Assembly (NCBI RefSeq): GCF_006715145.1
Contig: NZ_VFMR01000001.1
Coordinates: 1,736,001-1,800,000, forward strand
From: Microbacterium sp. SLBN-146
GTDB lineage: Bacteria > Actinomycetota > Actinomycetes > Actinomycetales > Microbacteriaceae
Length of the DNA: 64,000 nucleotides
Direction: 5' to 3'
Positions 34,517 to 43,670 of the stretch are shown one piece after another. Below the pieces are notes generated by a model. It was not told the origin of the DNA. It made no database searches and was given only the letters and a program-made list of their open reading frames with translations. Made by a program: the position numbers and the translations under genes. Every line of letters begins with the position of its first letter. The first letter of the stretch is position 1.

Positions 34517-34588
34517 GCCCCGATAGCTCAGTGGCAGAGCACTTCCATGGTAAGGAAGGGGTCGTCAGTTCAATCCTGACTCGGGGCT
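34517..34588 (+). tRNA. tRNA-Thr (GGT)
   Basis: Acceptor GCCCCGA (34517-34523) pairs with TCGGGGC (34581-34587). Anticodon loop ATGGTAA carries GGT and is closed by CTTCC/GGAAG; the T arm is present. CCA is not encoded. Confidence 0.95.
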
Positions 34589-34619
34589 CGCAGTATTCGG
34601 TGTTGACCGGATGCTACGC

Positions 34620-34696
34620 GGCGGGGTAGCTCAGTTGGTGAGAGCGCACGACTCATAATCGTGAGGTCGCGGGTTCAAGCCCCGCTCCCGCTACCA
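34620..34696 (+). tRNA. tRNA-Met (CAT), CCA encoded
   Basis: Acceptor GGCGGGG pairs with TCCCGCT through G-U pairs at both ends. D arm GCTCAGTTGGTGAGAGC, anticodon CAT in CTCATAA, T arm GCGGGTTCAAGCCCCGC, then ACCA. The acceptor pairing at position 1 argues for elongator rather than initiator tRNA. Confidence 0.93.
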
Positions 34697-34752
34697 AACT
34701 CCTCATACTCGAACAAGTGACCTTTAGATAGAGGTTTGGCTGTTCGGCAGAA

Positions 34753-34780
34753 GAAGCGTCGGAGATTTCTCCGGCGCTTC
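34753..34780. terminator. Terminator after tRNA-Met
   Basis: GAAGCGTCGGAG pairs with CTCCGGCGCTTC (one G-U pair) around the loop ATTT. It may serve both the tRNA unit and the leftward gene ending at 34888. Confidence 0.65.
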
Positions 34781-34887
34781 AGCTGGCCCGTCATGGCCCC
34801 GCCGAGGTACACTTCATGCACGGCGGGCAGTAGCCCTCGGAGCCTGGCAGTCTTCCGGACGGTATGACGAGCCAGGCTCACGTGTTC

Positions 34888-35424
34888 CTACAGCAGCGTG
34901 ACCCGGGATTCGACAATCGCTTCGACGCGACGTACCCAGTCACCGCCGTTCGAGTAGCACCAGGCGACCGCACCGCTCACCCAGAGCAGCGGATGCTCAT
35001 GTGGTGCGACATGCCGATATTGCATCTCCGAAGATCCGACGCGGCGGATTGTGTTCGCGATCAGGCGCCGGTCGGCGCGCTCGAGGGACTCGTCTCGTTC
35101 GATGATCAGCTGTGACACACCGACGCGGACGGCCTCCTCAGTGAGTGCGCCAAGTGACAGCGGCCGCGCTTCTTTGTCCGACCGCTGCTTGACGACCCAC
35201 ACGGACACTCGTACGTCGAGTCCGCACATACGCGAGAGGAGGTGGCGGCGCCGACTGTCGCTCTCACTTTTGAAGTGGATGCGTCGCTGACCCGGCTTGA
35301 GGAGATCGCGCAGCGCTCGTTCGGATGTGTGAACGTCGTGGATTGCGGTGGCGGTCGCAACGACGTAATACCCGCGGGCCTTCGACTCGTCGACATAGAC
35401 GCGGTCAGCGGCACGGAAGGTCAC
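34888..35424 (-). CDS. Hypothetical protein, possibly DUF3800-like
   Basis: A 178-residue protein. It opens RVYVDESKARGYYVVATATA, recalling the acidic first strand (VDES) of DUF3800 proteins, which have an RNase H-like fold. Further acidic residues occur in IIERDESLERADRRL. This resemblance is weak and no catalytic claim is made. It lies just downstream of two tRNA genes, in opposite orientation, a common landing zone for acquired genes. Confidence 0.5.
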   Translation of the reverse strand: MTFRAADRVYVDESKARGYYVVATATAIHDVHTSERALRDLLKPGQRRIHFKSESDSRRRHLLSRMCGLDVRVSVWVVKQRSDKEARPLSLGALTEEAVRVGVSQLIIERDESLERADRRLIANTIRRVGSSEMQYRHVAPHEHPLLWVSGAVAWCYSNGGDWVRRVEAIVESRVTLL

Positions 35425-35484
35425 TTCGACACCATAGGCGAGACCTCCGACGGGTCCAGTCCGGCAAGTTCCGTGGCCGTCGGC

Positions 35485-35838
35485 TCAGGCGCCGTCGGGG
35501 TGCTCCGTGAAGTCCACGAACACTTCGCGATCAGGCCTGGCGTGCGCAACATCGTGCGGCGGCGGCTCACTGCTGTCGCGCAGTGCGTTCGACTCCGCCG
35601 TGCCGTGCTCGACGATGTCGACGGCGACCGAGTCCCATCGGTAGAGAACCGTGCCGGCATCCGGTCGTTGGCTGGTGATGTAGAACAGTCCCGGCCATGT
35701 GAGTGCCCCGATGGGTGGACCGTCGGGATCGGGATTGGCCAGCGTCACGCCCGCGGCGGATGCGATGTCGCGGCCGACGTGGAACGGCAGGCCGACGACG
35801 TCGGGAACGGTGACCTGGTCAGCGACGCGGTCGGTCAT
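35485..35838 (-). CDS. PASTA domain protein
   Basis: A 117-residue protein. VTVPDVVGLPFHVGRDIASA starts one PASTA repeat at about residues 9-75, ending TVLYRWDSVAVDIV. No signal peptide or membrane helix is seen, unlike PASTA-containing kinases and penicillin-binding proteins that sense muropeptides. It may be a soluble single-repeat protein. It precedes the 178-residue hypothetical gene on the same strand by 60 bases. Confidence 0.65.
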   Translation of the reverse strand: MTDRVADQVTVPDVVGLPFHVGRDIASAAGVTLANPDPDGPPIGALTWPGLFYITSQRPDAGTVLYRWDSVAVDIVEHGTAESNALRDSSEPPPHDVAHARPDREVFVDFTEHPDGA

Positions 35839-35937
35839 GAATCAACGGTACTCCGCGCAACGCGATCCCGGCGAGATCGAAAGAGGCCCTAGGTTGAAGA
35901 GAGGGTTCTGTTCCCGCGCAAGGAGGTCGAGCTGACG

Positions 35938-36807
35938 GTGTACGGAGACATCCTTTCCCGGGTGCCGCTGTGGGTGGTCGGCGTCGCGATCTTGGTCGCA
36001 CTGGTCCTCGCGTGGGTGTTCTCGGGCGCCGCGCGCGTGCTTCTGCGTCGTCGTGCGCGCCTGCGCTGGTCGACGGCGATCGTGCTGTCGATCATCGGGA
36101 TCGTCGCGGGGCTCCTGCTCGGTGAACTGGTTGCACCCGATCCTCACCTCAGCAGTCCACTCGCGTTCCTCCTCCCCATGGGCGTATCGATCCTGTTCAT
36201 CGCCGTGTATGCGGCTGTTGCCGCGCACCTGCAGAAGCCGGCACGCGCGACGATCGACGAGATGCTCGTGGCGGGGGAGTCGGGCACCGTCGAGTTCAAG
36301 TCCACGGCGCGCGTCAACCTCCGCACGGGTCAGAAGGACGAGCGGATGGAGCACGTCGTCGCTAAGACGGTGGCCGCGTTCCTCAACGCCGACGGCGGCG
36401 TGCTGCTCATCGGTGTCGACGACCATGGCACGCCGCTCGGGCTCGACGCCGACCTGGCGACGCTGAAGACCCCCGACGTCGATCGGTTCGAGTTGTGGCT
36501 GCGCGATCTGATCATGACGACGCTCGGTACGTCCGCGGCCGCGCTCGTCGAGGTCGACTTCGCGGAGATCGGCAACGAGCCGGTTCGTACCGTCTGCCGT
36601 GTGCAGATGGTGGCGTCGCCCTCGCCGGTGTACCTGCGGCCCGGCAGGAACGCTCCGCCGGAGCTATGGGTTCGCGCGGGCAACTCCACCCGCCAGCTGA
36701 CCGTGGACGATGCCGCCGCGTACATCATGCAGCGCTGGCCGCTCGGACTCGGCGCGAGCGCCGCTGCTCAAGTGCGCGCCGCCGTGAGGTTCTCCGGCAG
36801 CAGGTGA
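35938..36807 (+). CDS. Membrane-tethered AlbA_2 (Schlafen-type) domain protein
   Basis: A 289-residue protein. Three N-terminal helices (about 10-30, 45-65 and 80-100) precede an AlbA_2 domain at about 110-225. The motif is ESGTVEFKSTARVNLRTG, VAKTVAAFLNADGGVLLIGV, then DDHGTPLGLDADL. Such domains bind nucleic acid or nucleotides in Schlafen-like regulators. A C-terminal segment (PPELWVRAGNSTRQLTVDDA) resembles the usual end of the domain. It starts with GTG behind AAGGAGG. Confidence 0.75.
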   Translation: MYGDILSRVPLWVVGVAILVALVLAWVFSGAARVLLRRRARLRWSTAIVLSIIGIVAGLLLGELVAPDPHLSSPLAFLLPMGVSILFIAVYAAVAAHLQKPARATIDEMLVAGESGTVEFKSTARVNLRTGQKDERMEHVVAKTVAAFLNADGGVLLIGVDDHGTPLGLDADLATLKTPDVDRFELWLRDLIMTTLGTSAAALVEVDFAEIGNEPVRTVCRVQMVASPSPVYLRPGRNAPPELWVRAGNSTRQLTVDDAAAYIMQRWPLGLGASAAAQVRAAVRFSGSR

Positions 36808-36818
36808 CGGCGGGGGCG

Positions 36819-37409
36819 TCAGCCCATCCCGGGTGCCCCGTACTGCGCTCCATCGGGTAGTTCAGGGCAGGATGCCTCAGAGGTCTGGGCTGCGATCTCC
36901 GCACGCACAGCGATGCCGCCGGAGACGGTCCGGAGGGTGTACACGATCCCCTCTTGCGCGCCTGGTTCCGGGATGTATCCGAGGAGCATCCCGTCGTAAT
37001 CGAGGCTGTCGGGCCGGTGCTCTCCCCACACGGAGATGAGGCCGCCGGCAGGATGCTCGTCGAGCCAGACGGCGATGTCGCTGAGGGTGGCGTCGGGGAC
37101 GAACCAGAACGCCTCGAGCTCAGCCACCGGCCCGCACGGCCAGCCGCTGTAGGACTGGAACGAGGCGACGCTCCGCGGCGCGGCTGTTGCGCCCGCGGGG
37201 AGCGTGATGTCGTCAAGCCATGCCTGAGCCTGTGCGCGTGCCTCCGCGTCGTCGCTTCCTGATGCGATGACGTCGGCGATGGGCTGTGTCGGCTCGGGCG
37301 TGATGGCCGCTATCGGGTCGGCCGCTCCCGTGGGCGTCTGACCGGTCGCGCATCCGGTCAGGGCGAGAGTGACCAGAACCGCTGCGGCGAACGTGAGACG
37401 GTGACGCAT
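36819..37409 (-). CDS. Predicted lipoprotein of unknown function
   Basis: A 196-residue protein with signal peptide LTFAAAVLVTLALTGC, whose LTGC is a lipobox. Mature domain contains SVASFQSYSGWPCGPVAELE and a Cys near the C-terminus that could form a disulfide. No family recognised. Its 3' end is 11 bases from that of the convergent AlbA_2 gene. Confidence 0.65.
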   Translation of the reverse strand: MRHRLTFAAAVLVTLALTGCATGQTPTGAADPIAAITPEPTQPIADVIASGSDDAEARAQAQAWLDDITLPAGATAAPRSVASFQSYSGWPCGPVAELEAFWFVPDATLSDIAVWLDEHPAGGLISVWGEHRPDSLDYDGMLLGYIPEPGAQEGIVYTLRTVSGGIAVRAEIAAQTSEASCPELPDGAQYGAPGMG

Positions 37410-37464
37410 CCGCCCACTCTAGGAGAACGGATGCTACGCGTCGTAGAGTCCGAGCCGTGCGGGC

Positions 37465-38229
37465 TCAGTTGCCTCCCGTGACGCGCAGGTCGGCGCCAGA
37501 CGTGAATGCGGCACCCGGACCGAAGAAGTAGGCGACGGCGTCGGCGACCTCGTGGGGATGCGCAGCGCGCCGCAACGGGATGCCGGGGGCGCGTTCTTCG
37601 GGAGCGTTCGGGCGCCCGCCATCGGCGTGGATGGTCGTGTAGGTGGTCCCGGGCGAGACTGTGTTGACGCGTACGCCTTGCGGCCCGAACTCCTTCGCGA
37701 GGCCGATGGTCATGGCGTTGATCGCGGCCTTGCTCATCGCATACGGCACGTAGGTGTTCGGCGCGCCGCTGGTCGCAGCACCCGAGGAGACGCTGACGAT
37801 CGTGCCGCCTTCGCCGCCGCTCTCGGTCGACATGACTTCGAGCGCGGCGCGCGTGACCGAGATGGGCGCGAGGACGTTGATGCGCAGCATCCGTTCCACT
37901 TCGGCGAGGTCGAGGTCGAGGTAGTCGCCGATCCGCATCGTGACGCCGGCGTTGTTCACGAGGCCGGTCAGTCGGCCGTACTCGGCGAGTGTCGCCGGGA
38001 CCACGCTGGCGGCATCGTCGAGGTCGGCGAGATCCGCTTGGATGAGCAGGACCCGCGCACCCAGGGCGCGGCACGCGGCGGCGACCGTCTCAGCTTCATC
38101 GCGAGCGACCCGGTAGGTCAGTGCGAGGTCATGGCCGTCGGCGGCAAGTCGTTCTGCGATGGCTGCGCCGATACCGCGGCTGCCACCGGTGACGATCGTG
38201 ACGGGTCGGGATTCGGTCGAATGCATCAT
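37465..38229 (-). CDS. SDR family oxidoreductase
   Basis: A 254-residue short-chain dehydrogenase. TGGSRGIGAAIAERL is the cofactor motif, NNAG is at about residue 92, the catalytic Ser is in SVSSGAA, and Tyr/Lys are in YAMSK near residue 165. The order matches FabG-like or glucose dehydrogenase-like enzymes, probably NADP-dependent. Substrate unknown. It is the last gene before the region interpreted as an island. Confidence 0.87.
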   Translation of the reverse strand: MMHSTESRPVTIVTGGSRGIGAAIAERLAADGHDLALTYRVARDEAETVAAACRALGARVLLIQADLADLDDAASVVPATLAEYGRLTGLVNNAGVTMRIGDYLDLDLAEVERMLRINVLAPISVTRAALEVMSTESGGEGGTIVSVSSGAATSGAPNTYVPYAMSKAAINAMTIGLAKEFGPQGVRVNTVSPGTTYTTIHADGGRPNAPEERAPGIPLRRAAHPHEVADAVAYFFGPGAAFTSGADLRVTGGN

Positions 38230-38403
38230 TCGGCCAGCCTATGTTTCGGTGTGTGCGCCGGAGGAGTGACAACATCTCGGGATCACGGCGTGTGATGTTC
38301 ATCGTCGACGTCGTCTGCCCGTTTCGTGCGTCGCGGCGCACCGGGGTTGCACGGTCCGATGTGAGTCGGGTGTGGGGCGTCTATCCGCTACCGTGGAGCT
38401 CCC

Positions 38404-38853
38404 ATGGAGAGGGAAGAAGACGCAGGCTGCGGCGAGGAGCAACGGCAGTTCGACAGCCTCGTCTCGTTCACGCGCTCGCTTGTCGGCCACACCGCGACTC
38501 TCGAGGTCACTCACCTTGAGAGTCGCCCCGTGAGCTACTGCGACATAACTCCCCGCAACCCCCGCGCGTGCAGATTCTCGATCATCGCCGAGCAGATGTC
38601 CACCGTCACCTTCGGTGACGGTGGCGGCGAATGGATGATGGACTACGCAGAAGAACGCATCGAGTATGCCCGGAGGCTAATCGACGCGGTCGTTTCAGGA
38701 CGCGTGCAGGAGCGCACTGCCTTCGGTCGGGCCCGGCTCTACATCACGCTCGACACGGGAGAGCGAGACTCTGCCACCCGTGTACAGCGGATGCCTCGCA
38801 CTCTTGGTGCCTCAACCAGGTTGGAAGACTTGCGGCCCGCTACGGTCCTATGA
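38404..38853 (+). CDS. Hypothetical protein
   Basis: A 149-residue soluble protein. The core CDITPRNPRACRFSIIAEQ, VTFGDGGGEWMMDYAEERIE and GRVQERTAFGRARLYITLD has the look of small actinobacterial proteins of unknown function found in variable regions, possibly immunity-like. No motif identifies an activity. The length, charge balance and codon use suggest it is real. Confidence 0.5.
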   Translation: MEREEDAGCGEEQRQFDSLVSFTRSLVGHTATLEVTHLESRPVSYCDITPRNPRACRFSIIAEQMSTVTFGDGGGEWMMDYAEERIEYARRLIDAVVSGRVQERTAFGRARLYITLDTGERDSATRVQRMPRTLGASTRLEDLRPATVL

Positions 38854-38989
38854 GCCCTACGCGAAATGACCGACACCGGAGGCGACCTCTCGCTGAATCA
38901 CGGCCGGTAGCCTCCTCGCCCTTATCGAGCCGGTTCGTTCCGCCCGCTAAGCGATCCTCGCGTGACGCGGAGATCTGGCTCTGCGGGTA

Positions 38990-39694
38990 GTGTCTGGCGA
39001 TGTGACGGGCGAGGAGGATCTGCGCGCATTCGCCGCGGCGTGGCAGGACACGAAGGACGGTCAGACCGGCAGTAGGTATGTCGACGCGCTGCACGCGGAA
39101 GGGCGCTCTGATGAGGCCTTGGCTGTGTGTCGGGACCTCTGGGATCTCGGGTATGTCGTCGGTCTGACGGAAGCCGCTTGGGTTGAGCATGACCAGGGCG
39201 ACTATTCGGCCGCGCTCGCGTCGATGACCGCCGCGCTTGACCACCTTGAGGGTGACGAGCGGCTGTATGCGGTCGGAGTCGTCGGTTGCTGGCGCTGGCA
39301 CCATTTCAACGACGCGATGGCAGAGCCCTTGCTCCGCGAGGGCATGGCACACTACGGGTCAGCGTGGGCGGGCCTCGGCACACTCCTGCGGGCGACCGGT
39401 CGCCAGGAGGAGTGTGAGGAGGTGCTTCGTGCTGGCGTCACGGCGGGCGTGCTGGAGTGCATGATTCCCCTGGCGAACATCCTCTCGCGTCGGGGCGAGC
39501 GCGCCGAGGCCGAGGTTTTGTATCGGCGCGGATACGATCTGGGCGACGCCCACTCTGCCTGGAACCTCGCGATCGACCTTGCCGATGCAGGGCGGCTCGA
39601 GGAAGCGTCTGACTGGCGCTGGAAGGCCGCAGCGGGGGGCGACGAACTCGCCATCCAACACCTGATTGACGAAGCAGTCAGCGACGACCACTGA
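38990..39694 (+). CDS. Tetratricopeptide/SEL1-like repeat protein
   Basis: A 234-residue, all-helical protein built from degenerate repeats of about 35 residues, for example GRSDEALAVCRDLWDLGYV, GDYSAALASMTAALDHL and GERAEAEVLYRRGYDLGDA. Such arrays mediate protein contacts. Start is GTG 38990, with an alternative GTG at 39002. No partner is evident. It lies at the left side of the variable region. Confidence 0.65.
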   Translation: MSGDVTGEEDLRAFAAAWQDTKDGQTGSRYVDALHAEGRSDEALAVCRDLWDLGYVVGLTEAAWVEHDQGDYSAALASMTAALDHLEGDERLYAVGVVGCWRWHHFNDAMAEPLLREGMAHYGSAWAGLGTLLRATGRQEECEEVLRAGVTAGVLECMIPLANILSRRGERAEAEVLYRRGYDLGDAHSAWNLAIDLADAGRLEEASDWRWKAAAGGDELAIQHLIDEAVSDDH

Positions 39695-39925
39695 ATATGT
39701 AGAGGCTCGGCCGCGGGTCCAAGAACGCACGATGCGGGCGACTTCTCGTAGGCCGTTGACAGAGCGTTGGCGAGAGACGTCTCGGTCGGTCTCATTTGCT
39801 GCAGATCGTGGTCACGCCTGAAGAGCAGACTATCGCCACGCGCCGACCCGGCCCGCCTTGATTCTGCAACTCCTCGCTGCACAATCCGCCGGTATGCCTG
39901 ATCGAGTAGGGAACCGATCCTGAGC

Positions 39926-42900
39926 TCATCGGCGCTGCCGTTTGGCGGGGTGCTTCCTGGGTGCGCTATAGATCTTGGAGAGGCCGAGGAGATTCCGGTC
40001 GAGGTCCTCGAAAGGAATGACAGGTATCGAGCTGGATTCCACCAGCGGAGCAATCAGGGGCTCACTAGTCACGATCACACCGTCCACCCGCCAGCTTGGT
40101 CCGTCGCCCTCGATGCCCAGAGTTGACAGGGCGAGGTCAACGTGCCGACGCAACCAGTCGATACGTCTGCTATGCAACACGATTGTCGGCTTCTTCGTGT
40201 TCGTCCCGGAGAACAGCTTCTCCAGCTCGTTGGAGATCTCAGCAGGAGTTCGTGCGATCTCGAAGTCCTTTGCCTCAACCGCGATGAGCGACTTCGATTC
40301 GGGGTGAGCGGCCAGAACGTCGATGTCGCCAAGAGCCCTTCCTTCGGAATCTGCAATGTGGTGCTTTCCAAGCTTTTTGACCGAAAGTCGGGTGACTAGT
40401 CCGAGAGACTGCAGCCGCGACGCGACTGACCGGGCGAAGTTCTCGTTCACCTTTCCTCTCGCGGTCGAGATGAACTGCCGCATCTCAGGCGTCTTCGCCC
40501 GCCCTTGAAGCCGACCCGACAAGATGTTGTCGGCCCAGTAGACGCCCAGACGGTAGACGCTCCGAAAGCCGAAGATCAGCTCGTCCCCGTCGAGGACGAG
40601 CGGTCTGCGTATGAACGACATGTCCCGGTTGAACCGCCACGGAAAGGCATCCTGGCCGATGCTAAGGAACGCTGATCGCTCCGTTAGTGTGATCGCGTCG
40701 AGCACTGAGGACACCGATTGCGACGACATACTCCTCTTGCGAACAATCTGATCCACGACCTCAGAACGCGCCATACGTGTCACACGATCCGCTTCGGCGA
40801 TGTCGAGCAGACCTCCGCAGACCTCGCGAAGGTCTGGGAGCGTGAACCCGAACTCGGCGCGCATCGCGTCCTCGCTGCTAGCCACAAAATCGGCGGCATC
40901 GAAGTGCCCCACGTCCGCGCCCTGGCTGCCGAGTCCAGCGTCACGGACTGTGCGGGCACCCGAGTTCGCGGCATATCTGTTCATTGCATGCAGCACCGGC
41001 TGGTCTCGCTCTATCCCGAGTCTGCCGGACTCAAGAATCGAGACTCCGAAGTCCGCCAGGTTGTAATGAAGGAAGTCCGAGAGTGTCGCCCTTTCGATGA
41101 CCTCTCTCGCGATGCTCAGGAGCCGGTAGTAGTCCAACACCGTCACGGCGTCAGCACCCGCAAGAGGTTGTGCCGCGACGTACTCAATTAGGAAGCGATT
41201 CGCTCTGTGTGCGGCCGAAATCTCCCTGCGCCGCTCGACCAACTCCGCCACGGTGTACGAATGCTCACCGAAGCAGGCCAACCGCGAAGGCAACAACCGT
41301 GCGTCGAGCTTGGCGCTGTGACTGAGCGACTCATTCTGCGCGACCAGAAAGTCGAGGAGAGTGCGCTTGTGGAACGTCGCGACGTCTACTTCAAGCCGAT
41401 CGAAGAGATGCATAACCGCAGCGTTGAGAATGCGAACTTTGGCCTCGCCCTCGAGGATGCCGATGGCGTACCCACCGCCGCTCGGCGACCGCAGCCATTC
41501 GCCGAGCTCATCGAGAAGCTGTGCGGCGACTTGGTCGTGGCCCGTGAGGGCCCGTGGGAGTCGCGCGGACAGCATGTCCGGGGAGCGATCCTGATTGAAA
41601 ACATTCAACATGCGCTTCGGCCCAAGCGGCGCGACGAGATCGACCGCGCTCTGTATCTGATCGTTCGCAATCCCGAAGACGTTCCTCAACAGCACCGCTA
41701 CGAGCTCCCGTTCCGCCTGGTTGTTGGACTGCTCGAGCTGTCCAACAAACGACTCAGTGAACTCAAAGACGAAGCCGCGTTCCGACGCCCCCACAATCAC
41801 GGCCTCGCCCCCAAGCGACGCGGTACCGACCCTGGTCCACGCCTTTGATGCGGTCAGCGCAACAGTTACCTCAACGACGTCGGTGGCGGGCCTGGCGGCT
41901 GAGAGGATCGCGCACTCCCGAATCCAGTACGCCACGCAGTCGAGCAGATCCGGTTCGACGCCCAAGAAGCTATGACCACGAAGGTCGATCGTGACGAAGA
42001 TCTGTTGCTCTCCAAGCTCAACAACGGAACCGACGTATGAGTTGCTCGGCAAGGTGATGAAAATCTCTGGCGCGTCGCGCTCGTACCGGCGCTGGACCTG
42101 GATGATCGGCGAGCCGACGACGGGCGCGACCACACCATGTCGGTCTGTTTCCACGGAGTACTTCAGTCTCGGCCCGAGCCCATCGCCGGGTTGGAATGCC
42201 GTGAAGGTGGAGGGACCGTCGTCGGAGAGGTAGAACGACTTCTCCGATTGGACATATGAGCTGTACTCATCGAGGACGCTCGTGGACATCGACTCCCCAG
42301 GCCTCCGCGCTACGGCCTGCGCGAAGAGTAGAAGCCCGAGGGCGCCATCCGGTTCCTGATGCCAAATGGCTTCCAAGTCGTCCGAGCGGGAGATGAGTAC
42401 CGGATCAGCGTCATCGACATTGGGAACCCCCCAGAAGGCGCCGCGTCCCGGACTGTCGGTGATCACGACGTGAAGCAACTCTTCTGCCTCGGAATAGCTC
42501 TGTCTCACGTCTGGAGCAATGAGTGTTGCCAGTTCATGAAGAACCGGTTGTGTGTCGTGCCAGCCCCACACCTCTTCGCCCAAATCGCCAAGCGGGTCAG
42601 TGGCCACGATCAGGTGGAGATCGCGCTTATCGTCGATCTTCGTGATGTACCTGGTCATGTGTTCATCGCGGGCGATCTCATCAAGGAATGCGTCAGTGGG
42701 TAGGAGTCTTGCAAATCGCCGCAGCGCGGCCTCCCGCCAGCGCCTACCTAGTTCTTCGAGTTGCCCCTCCTGACGTGCAAACCGCAGCAGATGAAACCGG
42801 ATGGTGATCCCGAGGTCGAGAGGCAGGACAACGCGGTATCCGGCCGGGAGCCGAAGAAAGGGGGAAACATAAAGGCGATCGTCGGTGTAGTCGTCACGGC

Positions 42901-43537
42901 AAGGGTCGGTTAACTGGCCCGGATCCAGCGCGAAGGTGTCCACCACCATTCGCAACCAGCCGGAGTGGCGATCGAGATCTTCATTCGAGACATAGGTCGC
43001 GTCGGTGAGTTCCTTCAGTCGACGGGCGCCGGGCACATCTATAGGAGTTCTTGCTGATCCCTCCGGGACGGCTCCTCGCGCAAGCCCCGCCCGTCGGAGC
43101 ACCAGATCGCTGACAAAGAGGAGACCCTGGATCAGCTGACGCGCTGGAACCCTAACATCGTCGGGCATCCACTGGTCTCGGAACGCCGCCTCGATTAGAG
43201 TCTCGAGATCGGAGACAGTGTGTTCGCCGGACCCACCTGAGACGAGATACGGACCGCCGCTGAAACTAACGGTCTGCACGAGCGTCTCTGAGTAGGGATC
43301 CTCTAGCATCAACGTGCCGACACCACCGATATCCTCACGCTTCAATAGCGAGCGGACCGCAGACGGACTCACGGGTGCTGCATCGTGATCCTCCAGCGCC
43401 ACCCCCAGCGCCGCCAGCCGATGAAGGCGAACGTTCCTCGACGCGTTAGACGGAAGCAGCATCAATCCGGAGGAGGCCGCAACAATCGCCGGTCCGTCTA
43501 CGTGCCCTGGGATGCCGTCGAAGCGCAATGAAGCCAT
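39926..43537 (-). CDS. Large protein with C-terminal PD-(D/E)XK nuclease-like domain (candidate defence gene)
   Basis: A 1203-residue protein with no recognised family over residues 1-1030. There is no Walker motif, signal peptide or convincing membrane helix. Near the C-terminus, GDIDVLAAHPESKSLIAVEAKDF contains Asp1073, Glu1088 and Lys1090, matching the D-x14-ExK core of PD-(D/E)XK nucleases such as Mrr- or NERD-like domains. Codon third positions are visibly less GC-biased than in neighbours, suggesting transfer. A broken large gene lies 133 bases upstream on the same strand, so the two may have formed one system. A role in defence is inference. Confidence 0.75.
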   Translation of the reverse strand: MASLRFDGIPGHVDGPAIVAASSGLMLLPSNASRNVRLHRLAALGVALEDHDAAPVSPSAVRSLLKREDIGGVGTLMLEDPYSETLVQTVSFSGGPYLVSGGSGEHTVSDLETLIEAAFRDQWMPDDVRVPARQLIQGLLFVSDLVLRRAGLARGAVPEGSARTPIDVPGARRLKELTDATYVSNEDLDRHSGWLRMVVDTFALDPGQLTDPCRDDYTDDRLYVSPFLRLPAGYRVVLPLDLGITIRFHLLRFARQEGQLEELGRRWREAALRRFARLLPTDAFLDEIARDEHMTRYITKIDDKRDLHLIVATDPLGDLGEEVWGWHDTQPVLHELATLIAPDVRQSYSEAEELLHVVITDSPGRGAFWGVPNVDDADPVLISRSDDLEAIWHQEPDGALGLLLFAQAVARRPGESMSTSVLDEYSSYVQSEKSFYLSDDGPSTFTAFQPGDGLGPRLKYSVETDRHGVVAPVVGSPIIQVQRRYERDAPEIFITLPSNSYVGSVVELGEQQIFVTIDLRGHSFLGVEPDLLDCVAYWIRECAILSAARPATDVVEVTVALTASKAWTRVGTASLGGEAVIVGASERGFVFEFTESFVGQLEQSNNQAERELVAVLLRNVFGIANDQIQSAVDLVAPLGPKRMLNVFNQDRSPDMLSARLPRALTGHDQVAAQLLDELGEWLRSPSGGGYAIGILEGEAKVRILNAAVMHLFDRLEVDVATFHKRTLLDFLVAQNESLSHSAKLDARLLPSRLACFGEHSYTVAELVERRREISAAHRANRFLIEYVAAQPLAGADAVTVLDYYRLLSIAREVIERATLSDFLHYNLADFGVSILESGRLGIERDQPVLHAMNRYAANSGARTVRDAGLGSQGADVGHFDAADFVASSEDAMRAEFGFTLPDLREVCGGLLDIAEADRVTRMARSEVVDQIVRKRSMSSQSVSSVLDAITLTERSAFLSIGQDAFPWRFNRDMSFIRRPLVLDGDELIFGFRSVYRLGVYWADNILSGRLQGRAKTPEMRQFISTARGKVNENFARSVASRLQSLGLVTRLSVKKLGKHHIADSEGRALGDIDVLAAHPESKSLIAVEAKDFEIARTPAEISNELEKLFSGTNTKKPTIVLHSRRIDWLRRHVDLALSTLGIEGDGPSWRVDGVIVTSEPLIAPLVESSSIPVIPFEDLDRNLLGLSKIYSAPRKHPAKRQRR

Positions 43538-43670
43538 ATGTAATTGTCACAGTTGTCGGGCGCCGGCCGACGAGCCGAGAGTGTCGCGGCAATTCACGGG
43601 GCGACTGCCCAGCGAGACTTCTCGCAGCGGACAGCCGTTCTGAGACCGAATCAACGTTGTCGCGGGCGAC

